Origin: Thiobacillus sp.
Lineage (GTDB): Bacteria > Pseudomonadota > Gammaproteobacteria > Burkholderiales > Thiobacillaceae
Direction of reading: 5' to 3'
NCBI GenBank assembly: GCA_019459055.1
Contig: JAIBEI010000039.1
Location: 1 to 63,523, forward strand
DNA: 63,523 bases
Shown here: one piece after another, positions 1 to 9,443 of the stretch
Layout of the letters: the number at the start of each line of letters is the position of its first letter
Position numbering within the stretch: position 1 is the stretch's first letter
Position numbers and translations under genes: made by a program
Notes under the pieces: generated by a model
What the model was told of the DNA's origin: nothing
The model's input: only the letters and a program-made list of their open reading frames with translations
The model's database searches: none

Positions 1-54
1 TAGGGTGCACTCCGTGCACCGATTGACGTCCCAAGGTGCACGGAGTGCACCCTA
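1..54. repeat. REP-like inverted pair, GGTGCAC family
   Basis: Two 20-bp arms (1-20 and 35-54) are perfect inverted copies of each other separated by 14 bp. Each arm is itself nearly palindromic (GGTGCAC-TCC-GTGCACC). The same architecture, with GGTGCGC in place of GGTGCAC, occurs at 53308-53393 between gspF and gspG, so this is a dispersed family. It lies just downstream of the wzm stop codon, where such elements commonly sit. The left edge of the window may cut further copies. Confidence 0.7.
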
Positions 55-81
55 CGCTCCATCAATCGTCCAATGAATAAT

Positions 82-100
82 CTGGGTTGGTTTAACCCAG
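82..100 (-). terminator. possible hairpin terminator after wzm
   Basis: CTGGGTT and AACCCAG form a 7-bp stem with a 5-nt loop, about 35 bp downstream of the wzm stop on the minus strand. The following bases on that strand (ATTATTCATT) are AT-rich but not a clean T-tract, so terminator function is uncertain. Confidence 0.3.
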
Positions 101-134
101 AAAAACGGGGCGAGTTATTTGCCCATTGAGCCCT

Positions 135-962
135 TCAGAGAACATCCGCAAAGCCTTTTCTCGTTTTTTGGAACCAAAAAAAGCCCAGCCAGGCGAAAAC
201 ACTCGCCCCGACAAGGTAAAACATTAATCTTTTCCAGTCAGGCAAACGACCCCAGATCAATACTTCGCGGGTTTGCTCGATGATGAATGTCAACGGGTTC
301 AAATTCAACCACGGCTGGAATGACTCGGGCAACGCACTTACGGGGAAAAAAACCGGGGAAAGGAACAGCAGCGCGGTAGTGAAAACACCGATGAGCTGCC
401 CGATATCCCGGACGAACACCCCCAGAGATGACAATATCCAGCCAAAGCCAAGGCTCAGAAGCATGAGCGGCAACAGCACCAATGGCGCGAAAATGGCGGT
501 CCAGTGAACAAACCCGTTCAGCATGGCAAATGCCACAAGCAGGACCAGCAAGCTGACCAGCGCATGAAACAAAGCTGCGCCCAGGCTGACCACAGCAAGA
601 ATTTCCAGCGGAAAAACCACCTTCTTCACATAATTGACGTTGCCCAAGATGATGCCAGGCGCACGATTGAGCACCTCGGCAAACAATGCGTGAACGGTCA
701 TCCCCGCAAACAAGATCACCGCGAACTGGGTTTGAGATTCGCCACCGCCTGACCAGCGTGCCTTGAAGACAACGGAAAACACAAAGGAATACACCACCAG
801 CATGAAGAGCGGGTTCAGAAAAGACCACAACAGCCCCATGGCCGAGCCCTTGTAGCGCCCAACGACTTCTCGTCGGGTCATCTGGGCAATCAGTTCACGA
901 TTGTCCCAAAGGCTATTCAACATCGCGACCAGGGATGCGGGTTGTGCTGCGTGAGGATTCAT
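135..962 (-). CDS. wzm: ABC-2 type polysaccharide export permease (Wzm-like)
   Basis: 275-residue integral membrane protein of the ABC-2 family that exports finished O-antigen or capsule-type polysaccharide across the inner membrane together with a Wzt ATPase. The N-terminal cytoplasmic helix contains LIAQMTRREVVGRYKGSAMG, typical of Wzm/KpsM proteins, followed by about six hydrophobic segments and the usual C-terminal WFQKTRKGFADVL end. Length matches the family. It is the last gene of the minus-strand glycan locus. The only Wzt-type ATPase in the window is at 33466-34848, more than 30 kb upstream, an unusual separation because wzm and wzt are normally adjacent. Start ATG at 962; 81 bp separate it from the HAD-like gene. 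Confidence 0.88.
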   Translation of the reverse strand: MNPHAAQPASLVAMLNSLWDNRELIAQMTRREVVGRYKGSAMGLLWSFLNPLFMLVVYSFVFSVVFKARWSGGGESQTQFAVILFAGMTVHALFAEVLNRAPGIILGNVNYVKKVVFPLEILAVVSLGAALFHALVSLLVLLVAFAMLNGFVHWTAIFAPLVLLPLMLLSLGFGWILSSLGVFVRDIGQLIGVFTTALLFLSPVFFPVSALPESFQPWLNLNPLTFIIEQTREVLIWGRLPDWKRLMFYLVGASVFAWLGFFWFQKTRKGFADVL

Positions 963-1043
963 TCAGAAATCTCGGTTTACTTCGGTAGATTGGCTGTAGC
1001 GTACATGGAAGGCAGGTCGGGGAGGGCATCACCCCCTCCGGAA

Positions 1044-3155
1044 TCAAGCCGCAAATTTATTGACCAGCCTCCGCTTGTACTTGTGCCCAAGCAAAAGCAG
1101 CCGTAACACCGCGCGTAAATGCCAAGGCACATCCGGGCATCTCACCAAACCCGGCGTCCATCCGGAACCCGACAGGTAGCCTTGCAGCCTGATCCGGCTT
1201 TCTCTCGAAACGAAGGCCAGCAATACCTCCCCGATTCCTATCATCCGGCGCTTGTCCATGAAGCCACCAACACCAAAAACCTCGTTGTGGTTCAACTGAA
1301 AGAATGCCTCTGTCAGGAAAGGAGGCGGGTAATGAACAATCCGATTCCAGATTTCCATAGCCATGGGGCGCAGTTCGACGCTGGAATAAGCATGGGTACG
1401 CAGGAAATCGGCCCAGTACGGCACCGAGTCCAAAACCCCGGCCTGGAAATGCCGGACATATTCCGTGTGGACCCGATTTTCCTCCTCATCGACGTGGCGT
1501 ATCGCTTTCATGCCGTGCGCGGTCGATTCATATCCATTGACACTGCCATTGGGCGAATTGCACAACATCTCGATCGGGGCCACGTAGTCCAGAAGCACAC
1601 CCAAGGCATCCGACTCGTTCAGATCCGGGCCGTAGGCATCTTTCCGAACATTTTCCGGCTGGGAATTCAGGAAACGGTTCAGCCCCAGATAACAACCAAG
1701 CACCTTCAGCGTAGGCAGGGCATAGGCTAGATTGTCCTGGATCGTGCCACGCCAACCGATATCCACAATACCGATTCGCCCGCTTCCTTCATCGATGCCG
1801 GCAGAAGCAAGATAAGCCCGCAAGTCCTTCCGTTTCGCTGCGAGGTGGCGCTCGATACGAATTCGCACATCGGGGTCGTCGAAGAAAGCTTGGACTCTTG
1901 GGTCTTGCCAGGGGTAGCGGATGGGGCTGACCATATCAAGGCCGTGCCTCTCGGCACTCGCCGCCAACTCGACCGGGTCCATCGCCAATGACTTGAACAA
2001 GGCCTGCAGGGACTGCACGCTGTACTGGTTCCATAAGCGCATCAGCTCGGTCGTCGAGAACGCTCTCAAGGAGCCGGCGAAGGTCGCCAAGCGGCTCACC
2101 ATCAGCAGCTCCGCCCGAGGCGGCGCGAAACCGAGCACGTCCCCATCCGCCAGTCGGCGGTAGATTTCCAGGAAAAACTCGCCCTCGCGGGTAAAGAAAT
2201 AGAGCGCCTCGACCTTATCGGATACCGCACGCTCCATGGCCATGAGCACAAACCCGAGCAGCAGCGGGGAGCATTGACGACCTAATTGATAGTAATCGCG
2301 CCGTTCAACATTGGCCGGAAGCGCCTGGCGAGACAGCGCTTCTACCGCATTCCTCAGAGCTTCCTGGCGGTCGTGGAAATCGGCCTCCTGTGCCAAACGC
2401 CGACGGTGTTCTCCATCGGGCTGAAAATGCATGGCATGGGCGCCGGACTTCTGCGCAGCCTTGATGTCCGACCACGGGTTATCGCCGATGTGCAAATGCC
2501 CATCGGCTGAAGCACCAAAGTATTCCCTCACGTGGTGAAAAAGCCGCCCGGAACGCTTGTTGTACCCGACATCGCACGACACCAGGCCCTCGCTGACGAT
2601 CTCATCGAGACCATGGTGGCTCAACAACTCCTTGATGGCGGTCGCGGGCAAGTAAAAATCGGACAGGAAGCGCGTACGTTTGACGGACAGCTGGCGCAAT
2701 GTCTCGCCAATGTTCGGGTCGACATAGGAAACGTGTTTTTCCTGGCCTATTTCTGCTCGATCCAGTTCGGACAAAAGATTCTCCAACAGGACCGGCACGT
2801 GCCCGCCAAACTCGAAACCAGCCAGGTCAAGCCAGCGGCGATAGATTTCCAGATGCCCGTATTCGTCATCGAACCCCTGCGCCTGCTTCTCGTCGCCAAT
2901 CTCCTTTTCCGCCTGCTGCCGCAGGCGAAGCAGGATCCAAGGATCGCGGCACACTGGATCCAGCCGGTCGCCCCATTTCAACAACAGATAACGACAGACA
3001 TGCAGCTTCACCCCGTCGGGGTGACATCGGCGTCGCAGCAACGTATCCCAGACATCGACTGTAAGCAGTTCATATTTCACCTGGCGCCCGGCTTCATCAT
3101 GGCAGGGAACAAGGGATCCCGCGTCACAATACGGGGAAGAGCCAGTCCCGGTCAT
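1044..3155 (-). CDS. HAD-superfamily-like protein of glycan loci (copy 1)
   Basis: About 703 residues. An N-terminal HAD-like region starts with ELLTVDVWDTLLRRR, which holds the DxxxT nucleophile motif (as DVWDT), and continues with HIGDNPWSDIKAAQKSGA, a motif III/IV-like segment. The long C-terminal half, with GIVDIGWRGTIQDNLAYALP, has no function I can name. Proteins of this architecture occur in O-antigen and capsule loci; the substrate is unknown. It is paralogous to the gene at 10257-12356. The ATG at 3155 was chosen because it shares its A with the TGA of the upstream glycosyltransferase (TGATG overlap), giving a length close to the paralogue. An in-frame start 41 codons upstream would run deep into that gene. 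A GTG just before KYELLTVD is another possible start. Confidence 0.75.
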   Translation of the reverse strand: MTGTGSSPYCDAGSLVPCHDEAGRQVKYELLTVDVWDTLLRRRCHPDGVKLHVCRYLLLKWGDRLDPVCRDPWILLRLRQQAEKEIGDEKQAQGFDDEYGHLEIYRRWLDLAGFEFGGHVPVLLENLLSELDRAEIGQEKHVSYVDPNIGETLRQLSVKRTRFLSDFYLPATAIKELLSHHGLDEIVSEGLVSCDVGYNKRSGRLFHHVREYFGASADGHLHIGDNPWSDIKAAQKSGAHAMHFQPDGEHRRRLAQEADFHDRQEALRNAVEALSRQALPANVERRDYYQLGRQCSPLLLGFVLMAMERAVSDKVEALYFFTREGEFFLEIYRRLADGDVLGFAPPRAELLMVSRLATFAGSLRAFSTTELMRLWNQYSVQSLQALFKSLAMDPVELAASAERHGLDMVSPIRYPWQDPRVQAFFDDPDVRIRIERHLAAKRKDLRAYLASAGIDEGSGRIGIVDIGWRGTIQDNLAYALPTLKVLGCYLGLNRFLNSQPENVRKDAYGPDLNESDALGVLLDYVAPIEMLCNSPNGSVNGYESTAHGMKAIRHVDEEENRVHTEYVRHFQAGVLDSVPYWADFLRTHAYSSVELRPMAMEIWNRIVHYPPPFLTEAFFQLNHNEVFGVGGFMDKRRMIGIGEVLLAFVSRESRIRLQGYLSGSGWTPGLVRCPDVPWHLRAVLRLLLLGHKYKRRLVNKFAA

Positions 3156-4360
3156 CACAGAAGCCGTCGCAGGCCGTAATACAAAAACCGGATCACTCGG
3201 CGCGGAGCCGGGGGCAGGAAAGAAAGGCGACCGTAATCTGGTAACGGCATTCTGGTCTCTGCCCCGCCACCCGCCCATTGGGGGCTCGCCTCAGCGACCA
3301 GGCCAGGCTGCCTGTACATCGGCTCGACGACTCGTCTAGGGGGCTTGCCGCCTGCCAACAGCATTTCAACCTCGGAATAAAACTGCTCGAGACCGTGCTC
3401 AATGGGCCGCGCCTGCATAAAACGGGCCCCCGCCTGCCCACCCGCCTCGGAGCCCTTCTGGCTGGATAACCGTTCCATCAATCCCTTCGCCAAGGACTCC
3501 GGAGTCGGCTCGCACAACAGAACGGCCTCTTCGGGAAAATCGTAGAGGGTGTTCTCGCGATAAACCTCCACCACCGGCAACCCCGCGGCCATCATTTCAA
3601 AAGGGATTCTGGATGGATTGGTGGCACTGATGCATAGCCCAACCGTGCATCGGTTATACAGCCGATTGCACGCCTCCAAACTCAACAAGCCGAGATTTTC
3701 ATGCTCGAACCAAACCCGGCCGGCCGAACGGGAACCGTAGAGATATATCTTCACCTCCGGCATGAAATGTTTGACGATACCAAGCGCTTCGATGCCCAAT
3801 TCCGGACAGCGTCTAAACTTTTCCGGTTGGTAGATGAAACAAATGGCCTTCTCGCGCTGCACATCCGGTAGCCGGCGATACACCCCCAAGTCCGCGCAAA
3901 AATCAAAATAAGTAGATTCGACTTTGAATTGACGCCCAAGCATGGCCGTCATCCAACGGCCGATGGTGATGGGATACAAACCATAGCGGTATGAGTTTTC
4001 CGCCATCAGATAGGAATCGCCCATCGGATTGAACTGGGCTTCGAAATCCTGCACGAAATAACACCGGATGGTCTCGAACGGCAGATCGCGCACAAACCGC
4101 GCCGAATACCAGATCGTGGCGAATACCATTTCAGCCGGTTCAACGTGCGTCCAGCCAAGGCGCACGTCATCGAAATCGAAACCGAACATCTGCCGGATCG
4201 TTTTCCTCAAGGACGATCCGGACATTGCGCCATTGTCCTCGACGTACAGCACGCACCGATGGCCACGCTGCCGCAGATCGTCCGCATGCTGAAGTATGGT
4301 CCGGTGTCCCCCCGACCCTTCGAGAAGGCTGGGAATCAGCCAGGCGATGGTTGTGATCAC
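3155..4360 (-). CDS. glycosyltransferase, GT4/WsaF-like
   Basis: 401 residues. It begins ITTIAWLIPSLLEGSGGHRT, the glycine-rich acceptor-side loop seen in GT-B glycosyltransferases related to the rhamnosyltransferase WsaF. FVQDFEAQFNPMGD and the later NPSRIPFEMMAAGLPVVEVY region match the conserved C-terminal nucleotide-sugar-binding half, with the E of PFEMMAAGLP in the EX7E-like position. It should add a sugar to a lipid-linked glycan at the cytoplasmic face of the inner membrane; donor and linkage cannot be told. It overlaps the downstream HAD-like gene by one base and follows the methyltransferase gene after 12 bp, so the four genes here look co-transcribed. Confidence 0.75.
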   Translation of the reverse strand: MITTIAWLIPSLLEGSGGHRTILQHADDLRQRGHRCVLYVEDNGAMSGSSLRKTIRQMFGFDFDDVRLGWTHVEPAEMVFATIWYSARFVRDLPFETIRCYFVQDFEAQFNPMGDSYLMAENSYRYGLYPITIGRWMTAMLGRQFKVESTYFDFCADLGVYRRLPDVQREKAICFIYQPEKFRRCPELGIEALGIVKHFMPEVKIYLYGSRSAGRVWFEHENLGLLSLEACNRLYNRCTVGLCISATNPSRIPFEMMAAGLPVVEVYRENTLYDFPEEAVLLCEPTPESLAKGLMERLSSQKGSEAGGQAGARFMQARPIEHGLEQFYSEVEMLLAGGKPPRRVVEPMYRQPGLVAEASPQWAGGGAETRMPLPDYGRLSFLPPAPRRVIRFLYYGLRRLL

Positions 4361-4372
4361 GAATCCATCGCC

Positions 4373-5134
4373 TTACAGATTCTTTTGGATGATCGTAAGG
4401 CCACACCCGTCCAGATAGGGGTAATCGCCTGGCGACCCACCGGCGACGAAGGAATTCAGCATCAGGCTGGACACGCCCCTGACCGCGCACCACTCGCTGA
4501 CCGCGCGGAATACTCCGCCCTGGCCGGTTGAATCAAAGGCCGCAGCGAAGCGACTGGTATCGTGCAGGACGATCAGGCCGCCCTGAGGCAACTGCCCATA
4601 CCAGAGGTCCAGTTCCTTGAGCGTGTGCTGGTACTGATGGCTGGAATCGATGAACACCAGTTGGGGCGGTTGGTTGCCGAAATGGGCCAGCACCCTGCCG
4701 GGGCCCTCGGGGTCGGCGGAATCCGCCACATCGAGCCTGACATAGTCATCGAGCCCCGCCTTCTTGACCCATTCTGCGGTGTAGTCGGTCACGGAAGCGT
4801 CAATATCAACCGAATAGAGACCGCCCCTCTTGCCCATCTTGCGCATCAGGAAACCGAGCAGCAGGGTGGAGTAGCCGACATAATGGCCGCACTGCACGAC
4901 CCGGCTGATCGCGTTGCCGGAGATGAGGCCAATCAGCAGCGACAAGGGCGGCACATTCGCCTCCCCCGTGCTCTCGAATTTTTTTCCCGTCTCATCGAAC
5001 CAGGACTCCATGATCGCCCACTCCGCATCGTCCAGGAAGCTGTAGGGAATCGGGACATAATCGGTCGCGGGCGCACGATGCCACCAATAACGGTTATGCG
5101 TGTATTGCCTGAATTTCAGGGATCTAAGTGCCAT
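4373..5134 (-). CDS. class I SAM-dependent methyltransferase
   Basis: About 253 residues with a Rossmann methyltransferase core: RVVQCGHYVGYSTLLLGFLM is motif I in a slightly divergent form, GGLYSVDIDASVTDY carries the acidic residue that would bind the SAM ribose, and LVFIDSSHQYQHTLKELDLW followed by GGLIVLHDTSRF resembles methyltransferases of the Methyltransf_24/cephalosporin-hydroxylase-like group common in sugar-modification loci. It probably methylates a sugar or acceptor, which is an inference from context. The ATG at 5134 was preferred over an upstream in-frame TTG at 5161. Confidence 0.7.
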   Translation of the reverse strand: MALRSLKFRQYTHNRYWWHRAPATDYVPIPYSFLDDAEWAIMESWFDETGKKFESTGEANVPPLSLLIGLISGNAISRVVQCGHYVGYSTLLLGFLMRKMGKRGGLYSVDIDASVTDYTAEWVKKAGLDDYVRLDVADSADPEGPGRVLAHFGNQPPQLVFIDSSHQYQHTLKELDLWYGQLPQGGLIVLHDTSRFAAAFDSTGQGGVFRAVSEWCAVRGVSSLMLNSFVAGGSPGDYPYLDGCGLTIIQKNL

Positions 5135-5206
5135 GCTGTGTGTATTTTCCTTCACGATCAACGTTCATCCTGGGAACGCCGGGAACCCGCACCAGTAAGA
5201 TGGACA

Positions 5207-6517
5207 TTATCGTATACGCCAACTTCGCAATCCAATCCACCTACGGCGAACGAACAGCACCATCCGCACGAAATGGTTGGCGTACAGACCGGCAAGCTCG
5301 CCCTCCCGGGTAACCAGCACCCGCTCCGATTCACCCAACCTGGCCTGCAGATCGGCAATCCAGTCATCACGATTTGCGATCTCTTGCGTCATATGCGTCA
5401 TGACGCGCCAGCGTTCCTCGATCAATTCGGCCTGACCGGCGATGATCTGGTCCCGGTTGGCGACCTCGCTGCGCATCTGTTGAATGATCTCGAAGCGTTC
5501 CTCGATCAGCCGGTGTTGCGCCACGATGGTTTGCTCCCGCTCGACCAGTTGACGAACCGAGTGGAAAATTCCCTCCGGGGACGCCGACCTCTCGGCGATT
5601 TCCTGCATCAACCAGGTTCCGCCCTGCCCCGATGTCAGCGCCTCCATCCGGCTGTTCGGCACGCCGGCAAGTCTGTGGATGAGATAAAGAAGCAGCGGAA
5701 GCGGATGAAAACTCTCGTTCTTCAGTAGCGCCAGGCAGGTTTGAAATGCCGCGTTTTCAGCACCCGATTCGATCGGCAGCGATGACAGCGCCCTGGACTG
5801 CACATGGGAATTTTCATGGATGTGCCGCCAGGCATCGTCCTCGGACAAGGTGTTGGCCGCATGGACCCGATACCCTAACAAGCTTTCCCTGATCCAGATC
5901 GGCGGGGTACGTTCTTGCGCTCGCAACGCCCAGTCCCAATCATGGGAATAACGTAAGGGTGCGAATGCGCCCACCTCATTCGCCAGTGCCCTGGAAAGGA
6001 AGAAATTGGAGGTGGTGATGGCTGGATTGCCGGCCAGAAACCACACATCCCGCGGAAGCGCATCACATGCCGCCAGCAAGTCCCGATAGGCAATCGCACG
6101 TGCGTGTTCATTGGCCGGCTCACCCGCTGGCCCAATGAAATCGACATCGGTAAAGGCAAATATCTCTTTCTCACCCGACGCGCGTGCCTCCGCCAACATC
6201 CGATCAATCCGGTTCGTGGCAAAAACATCATCCGAATTGATAATGGCGATGAACGCCCCTTGCGCCAAGCCCATGGCCTCGTTCAACGTGGCATGCGCGC
6301 CCTGGTTGGAATCATGCCGATAGCGGCGCAAACGCTTGTCCTCGAACGACTGCAACACGTTCCACGTTGCGTCGGACGAGGCATCGTCGATGGCGATGAG
6401 TTCAAGATTGCCATACGTCTGCCCCAGCACACTCTCCACCGCTGCCCGAACATAGGACGCATGGTTGTAGGCGGGCATCAGCACGCTTACGAGAGGGGTG
6501 GTCTGGGTGTTGGGCAT
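5207..6517 (-). CDS. GT2 glycosyltransferase with coiled-coil tail (copy 1)
   Basis: About 436 residues. The N-terminal GT-A domain has PLVSVLMPAYNHASYVRAAV, LIAIDDASSDATW and the metal-binding AIINSDDVFA (DxD-type) motif. After about residue 280 the protein becomes a long charged coiled coil with repeated NRDxIIxxQxELIEER units and ends in a basic FVRRRWIGLRSWRIR tail. The N-terminal half is closely similar, in protein and DNA, to the gene at 12373-13515, and similarity continues about 40 bp upstream of both start codons. This argues for the ATG at 6517 (MPNTQTTP) and for recent duplication or gene conversion. It lies 72 bp upstream of the methyltransferase in the same direction. Confidence 0.8.
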   Translation of the reverse strand: MPNTQTTPLVSVLMPAYNHASYVRAAVESVLGQTYGNLELIAIDDASSDATWNVLQSFEDKRLRRYRHDSNQGAHATLNEAMGLAQGAFIAIINSDDVFATNRIDRMLAEARASGEKEIFAFTDVDFIGPAGEPANEHARAIAYRDLLAACDALPRDVWFLAGNPAITTSNFFLSRALANEVGAFAPLRYSHDWDWALRAQERTPPIWIRESLLGYRVHAANTLSEDDAWRHIHENSHVQSRALSSLPIESGAENAAFQTCLALLKNESFHPLPLLLYLIHRLAGVPNSRMEALTSGQGGTWLMQEIAERSASPEGIFHSVRQLVEREQTIVAQHRLIEERFEIIQQMRSEVANRDQIIAGQAELIEERWRVMTHMTQEIANRDDWIADLQARLGESERVLVTREGELAGLYANHFVRMVLFVRRRWIGLRSWRIR

Positions 6518-6672
6518 GGGGACACGTATTTTACCGATTCTGGGATGTCGAGCTAATTTCCCGGAAGCAGGGTGCATATCTTTACCCGTTTGCCCGCATC
6601 AAGTCATACTTGGCATAGTGGGGAAATGCTCACCACACCTCGGCTTCCTGACAGCACTCATTTTTTACGCGA

Positions 6673-7053
6673 ATGAAAATCGAACGCTTTCATCGTCCTC
6701 CAGTCGCAACATGGCTGCCGCGCTTGCTGGCGGCAGGTTCTATCTGTGCCCTGTTCGGGGCTGCGGCCTGCTCATCCTCCCCTGCTGCTTTACCGGCAAC
6801 ATCCAGGATCCTGATCGAGTTCAAAAACCCCGTCGACGGTGCCGCGCCCGACCTGCTGTCGAGGCTGGAAACAATATCTGGTGTCTCAGTGCGCTATGTG
6901 GCACCGGTATCCCCGAAACGCCACGCGTATGTACTTGTCTGCCCAGTGGGTGATCCGCTCTGCGATGCGGCGATACGCGCGCTGCGCAAGGATCCCACTG
7001 TGCTGGATATTTCCCCTGATCCATTGCGCAAGCCGCTTCAAACGCAACCATGA
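6673..7053 (+). CDS. small exported protein resembling a free subtilisin propeptide
   Basis: 126 residues. The N-terminus is a signal sequence (PRLLAAGSICALFGAAACSS) ending in Cys, suggesting a lipoprotein with a relaxed lipobox. The mature part (ILIEFKNP ... HAYVLVCPVGDPLCDAAIRA ... DISPDPLRK) parallels the propeptide of the next gene (RVIVKYR ... HVIRA ... AIPDRLRT) in order and spacing, so I infer an I9-inhibitor-like fold acting as an external chaperone or inhibitor. Its TGA overlaps the ATG of the protease gene (ATGA), implying coupled translation. The gene is divergent from the GT2 gene at 5207-6517. No strong ribosome binding site is visible at the ATG. Confidence 0.6.
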   Translation: MKIERFHRPPVATWLPRLLAAGSICALFGAAACSSSPAALPATSRILIEFKNPVDGAAPDLLSRLETISGVSVRYVAPVSPKRHAYVLVCPVGDPLCDAAIRALRKDPTVLDISPDPLRKPLQTQP

Positions 7054-9419
7054 TGCCAAAACGCCTGCTCCCCATCCTTGCCTTGTTCCTTGCGTCCGGC
7101 GTTTATGCAGACAGCAGCCCAGCGGAGGAAGGGCGCGTGATCGTGAAATACAGGGCGACGCCTGACGCACTCCGGCATGCGCTGTCGCTCGACCAGACAT
7201 CGAGGCTATCCGCACGCCTCGGTCTGGCCTTGCGTTCCGGCCGGCACATCAACGCACGGGCCCACGTGATCCGCGCCGCCGACATTTCCTCCGAAGCACT
7301 GGCAGCGCGTCTCAGCCAGGAAGCCGACGTGGAGTACGCGATTCCAGACCGCCTCCGCACGATCCGCTCGCTGCCCAACGACCCCCTGTTTTCGGGACAA
7401 TGGTATCTGCAGGCCACTGAGGCGGCGTCGATCCACGCCACCGAGGCATGGGATCGGACCACCGGCTCGTCAAATGTGGTGGTAGCGGTGCTCGACACAG
7501 GGGTGCGTTTCGATCATCCAGACCTCACCGCCAAGCTTTTGCCCGGATATGACTTCATATCCGACGCGCCGAACGCAGGAGACGGCGATGGCCGCGACGC
7601 GGATGCAAACGACCCCGGAGACTTCATTTCGGCCTCGGACGCCGGGGACCCAAACCTGCAGGCAGTGTGCGGCAGCGTCCTCGCTGCGTATAACAGCAGC
7701 TGGCATGGCACCCGGGTTGCGGGCATTGTCGGCGCGGCAGGCAACAACTCAACCGGCATCGCCGGGACAAGTTGGGGCGCAAAGATTCTGCCGGTACGCG
7801 TGCTCGGGAAGTGCGGCGGGTTCGACTCCGACATCATGGCAGGCATGCGCTGGGCAGCGGGGCTGTCGGTGCCCGGTGTCCCAAACAACCCCAACCCGGC
7901 CAGGATTATCAACCTGAGTTTGGGTGGCAGCGGCAGTTGCACGTCTGCCTATGCGGACACCATCGCAGAGCTGGCGGGTCAGGGTGCGCTCGTAGTGGCG
8001 GCGGCCGGCAACGAAACCGGGCCAGTAGGCGCCCCCGGAAACTGTGCCGGCGTACTGGCGGTCGCCGGTGTGCGCCATGTGGGCACCAAAGTCGGCTACA
8101 GCAGCTTCGGGCCGGAAGTTTCGATCAGTGCCCCGGCAGGCAACTGTGTGAATGCCTATGGCCCCTGTCTTTACAGCATCGATACGGCAACCAACCTGGG
8201 CGCGACCACCCCGGCAGCGAACGGCTACACCGATGGATACAACTACAACGTCGGGACCAGCTTTTCTACGCCCCAGGCAGCTGGCGTGGCCGCGCTGATG
8301 CTCTCGCTGGACCCGGCGCTGACCCCGGCGGGCATCATCGCGCACATCAAGCAATCTGCCCGCGCCTTCCCCACCGACAACACCTTGACCACCTGCCCGG
8401 ACGTCGCAACATCGGGCGACACCGCAGGCCAGTGCAACTGCACCACAGCCACCTGCGGCGCGGGAATTCTGGATGCAGCTGCGGCAGTCGCTGCCGCCTT
8501 ACCCACGACGACCGCTACCCAGCCGGGCGCCATGAGCCTGCGCGATGCGATGTACCTTTATGACCAACCCCTTGATGGTAGAGGCGACAAGATTCTCGCG
8601 GGTGTGGATTGTGATGTCTTCCAGCTGGTCATGGATGTCACCTCGGGCTACACCAACCTTGCCATGGGTCAGAGCAATACACTGGCCAACGCCATCGCCA
8701 CACAGACCGCATACCTGGACACCATCCAGAACGCTGACGCCATGTTCGCCTACGCGCTGTATCAGGATCAACCGGTGAAGACCTTCGTGTTCAACGACAA
8801 GAATAATCCATCCTCGTCGGCCCAGATCGGCAGCGCGACCGTCTTCGGCTACTGCTACTCGACCAAGCCCACGGCCCACATTTATTTCCAGCAAAAGGAC
8901 CTCTGCACCAACACGTATTCGGACGCGCACACGACCTCGTGCACGGTCGCGGACAATGGCAGTGGCGGAGGATCAGGCAGTGAAGGCAGCCTGAGCTTGC
9001 GGGATGCCATCTATCTGTATGACCAGCCACTTAACGGCAAAGGCGACAAGATTCTGGCAGGAGAGAATTGTGATGTCTTCCAGCTGATCCTGGATGTGAA
9101 TTCGGGCTACACCGACCTGGCCATGGCCCAGTCCGGCAGCCTCGATAACGCAATTGCCACCGGGCTTGCCTATCCGGATCGGATCCAGGACTCGGCGACG
9201 ATGTTTTCCTATGCCTTATACGAGAATCAAGCGGTCAAGGCGTTTGTGTTCAACGACAAGAACAACCCGGCGGCGTCAGCGCAAACCGGCACGGCCACAG
9301 CCCTCGGCTATTGCTACTCGACCAATCCGAATGCCCGGGTATATCTCCGGGAAAAGGATAAGTGCACGGACACGTATTCAAACGGGCTGACAAGTGTTAT
9401 TGCTGGGTGCGTTATATAA
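7050..9419 (+). CDS. secreted subtilisin-like (S8) serine protease with two C-terminal repeat modules
   Basis: 789 residues: signal peptide (1-20), propeptide (about 27-105), S8 catalytic domain (about 110-480), then two repeats. Catalytic Asp149 lies in VAVLDTGVRFDHPDL, His219 in SSWHGTRVAGIVGA, Ser404 in GTSFSTPQAAGVAALM, and the oxyanion Asn is about 321 in AAAGNETGP. Repeats at about 495-632 and 648-785 share SLRDAxYLYDQPL, CDVFQL, SGYTxLA, MFxYALY, FVFNDKNNP and GYCYSTxP, and are joined by a Gly/Ser linker. Three Cys per repeat keep the same places. The module is not one I recognise; the convergent gene at 9444-10001 encodes it alone. The protease probably acts outside the cell, and export through the gsp system of this window is only a guess. 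Confidence 0.92.
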   Translation: MMPKRLLPILALFLASGVYADSSPAEEGRVIVKYRATPDALRHALSLDQTSRLSARLGLALRSGRHINARAHVIRAADISSEALAARLSQEADVEYAIPDRLRTIRSLPNDPLFSGQWYLQATEAASIHATEAWDRTTGSSNVVVAVLDTGVRFDHPDLTAKLLPGYDFISDAPNAGDGDGRDADANDPGDFISASDAGDPNLQAVCGSVLAAYNSSWHGTRVAGIVGAAGNNSTGIAGTSWGAKILPVRVLGKCGGFDSDIMAGMRWAAGLSVPGVPNNPNPARIINLSLGGSGSCTSAYADTIAELAGQGALVVAAAGNETGPVGAPGNCAGVLAVAGVRHVGTKVGYSSFGPEVSISAPAGNCVNAYGPCLYSIDTATNLGATTPAANGYTDGYNYNVGTSFSTPQAAGVAALMLSLDPALTPAGIIAHIKQSARAFPTDNTLTTCPDVATSGDTAGQCNCTTATCGAGILDAAAAVAAALPTTTATQPGAMSLRDAMYLYDQPLDGRGDKILAGVDCDVFQLVMDVTSGYTNLAMGQSNTLANAIATQTAYLDTIQNADAMFAYALYQDQPVKTFVFNDKNNPSSSAQIGSATVFGYCYSTKPTAHIYFQQKDLCTNTYSDAHTTSCTVADNGSGGGSGSEGSLSLRDAIYLYDQPLNGKGDKILAGENCDVFQLILDVNSGYTDLAMAQSGSLDNAIATGLAYPDRIQDSATMFSYALYENQAVKAFVFNDKNNPAASAQTGTATALGYCYSTNPNARVYLREKDKCTDTYSNGLTSVIAGCVI

Positions 9420-9443
9420 AATAGAAGCATCATGCCGCGGCGC

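Noticed and set aside
1119-3179. Plus-strand open frames opposite the first HAD-like gene
   Set aside because: No domain, no ribosome site, and complete overlap with a gene that has a full-length paralogue.
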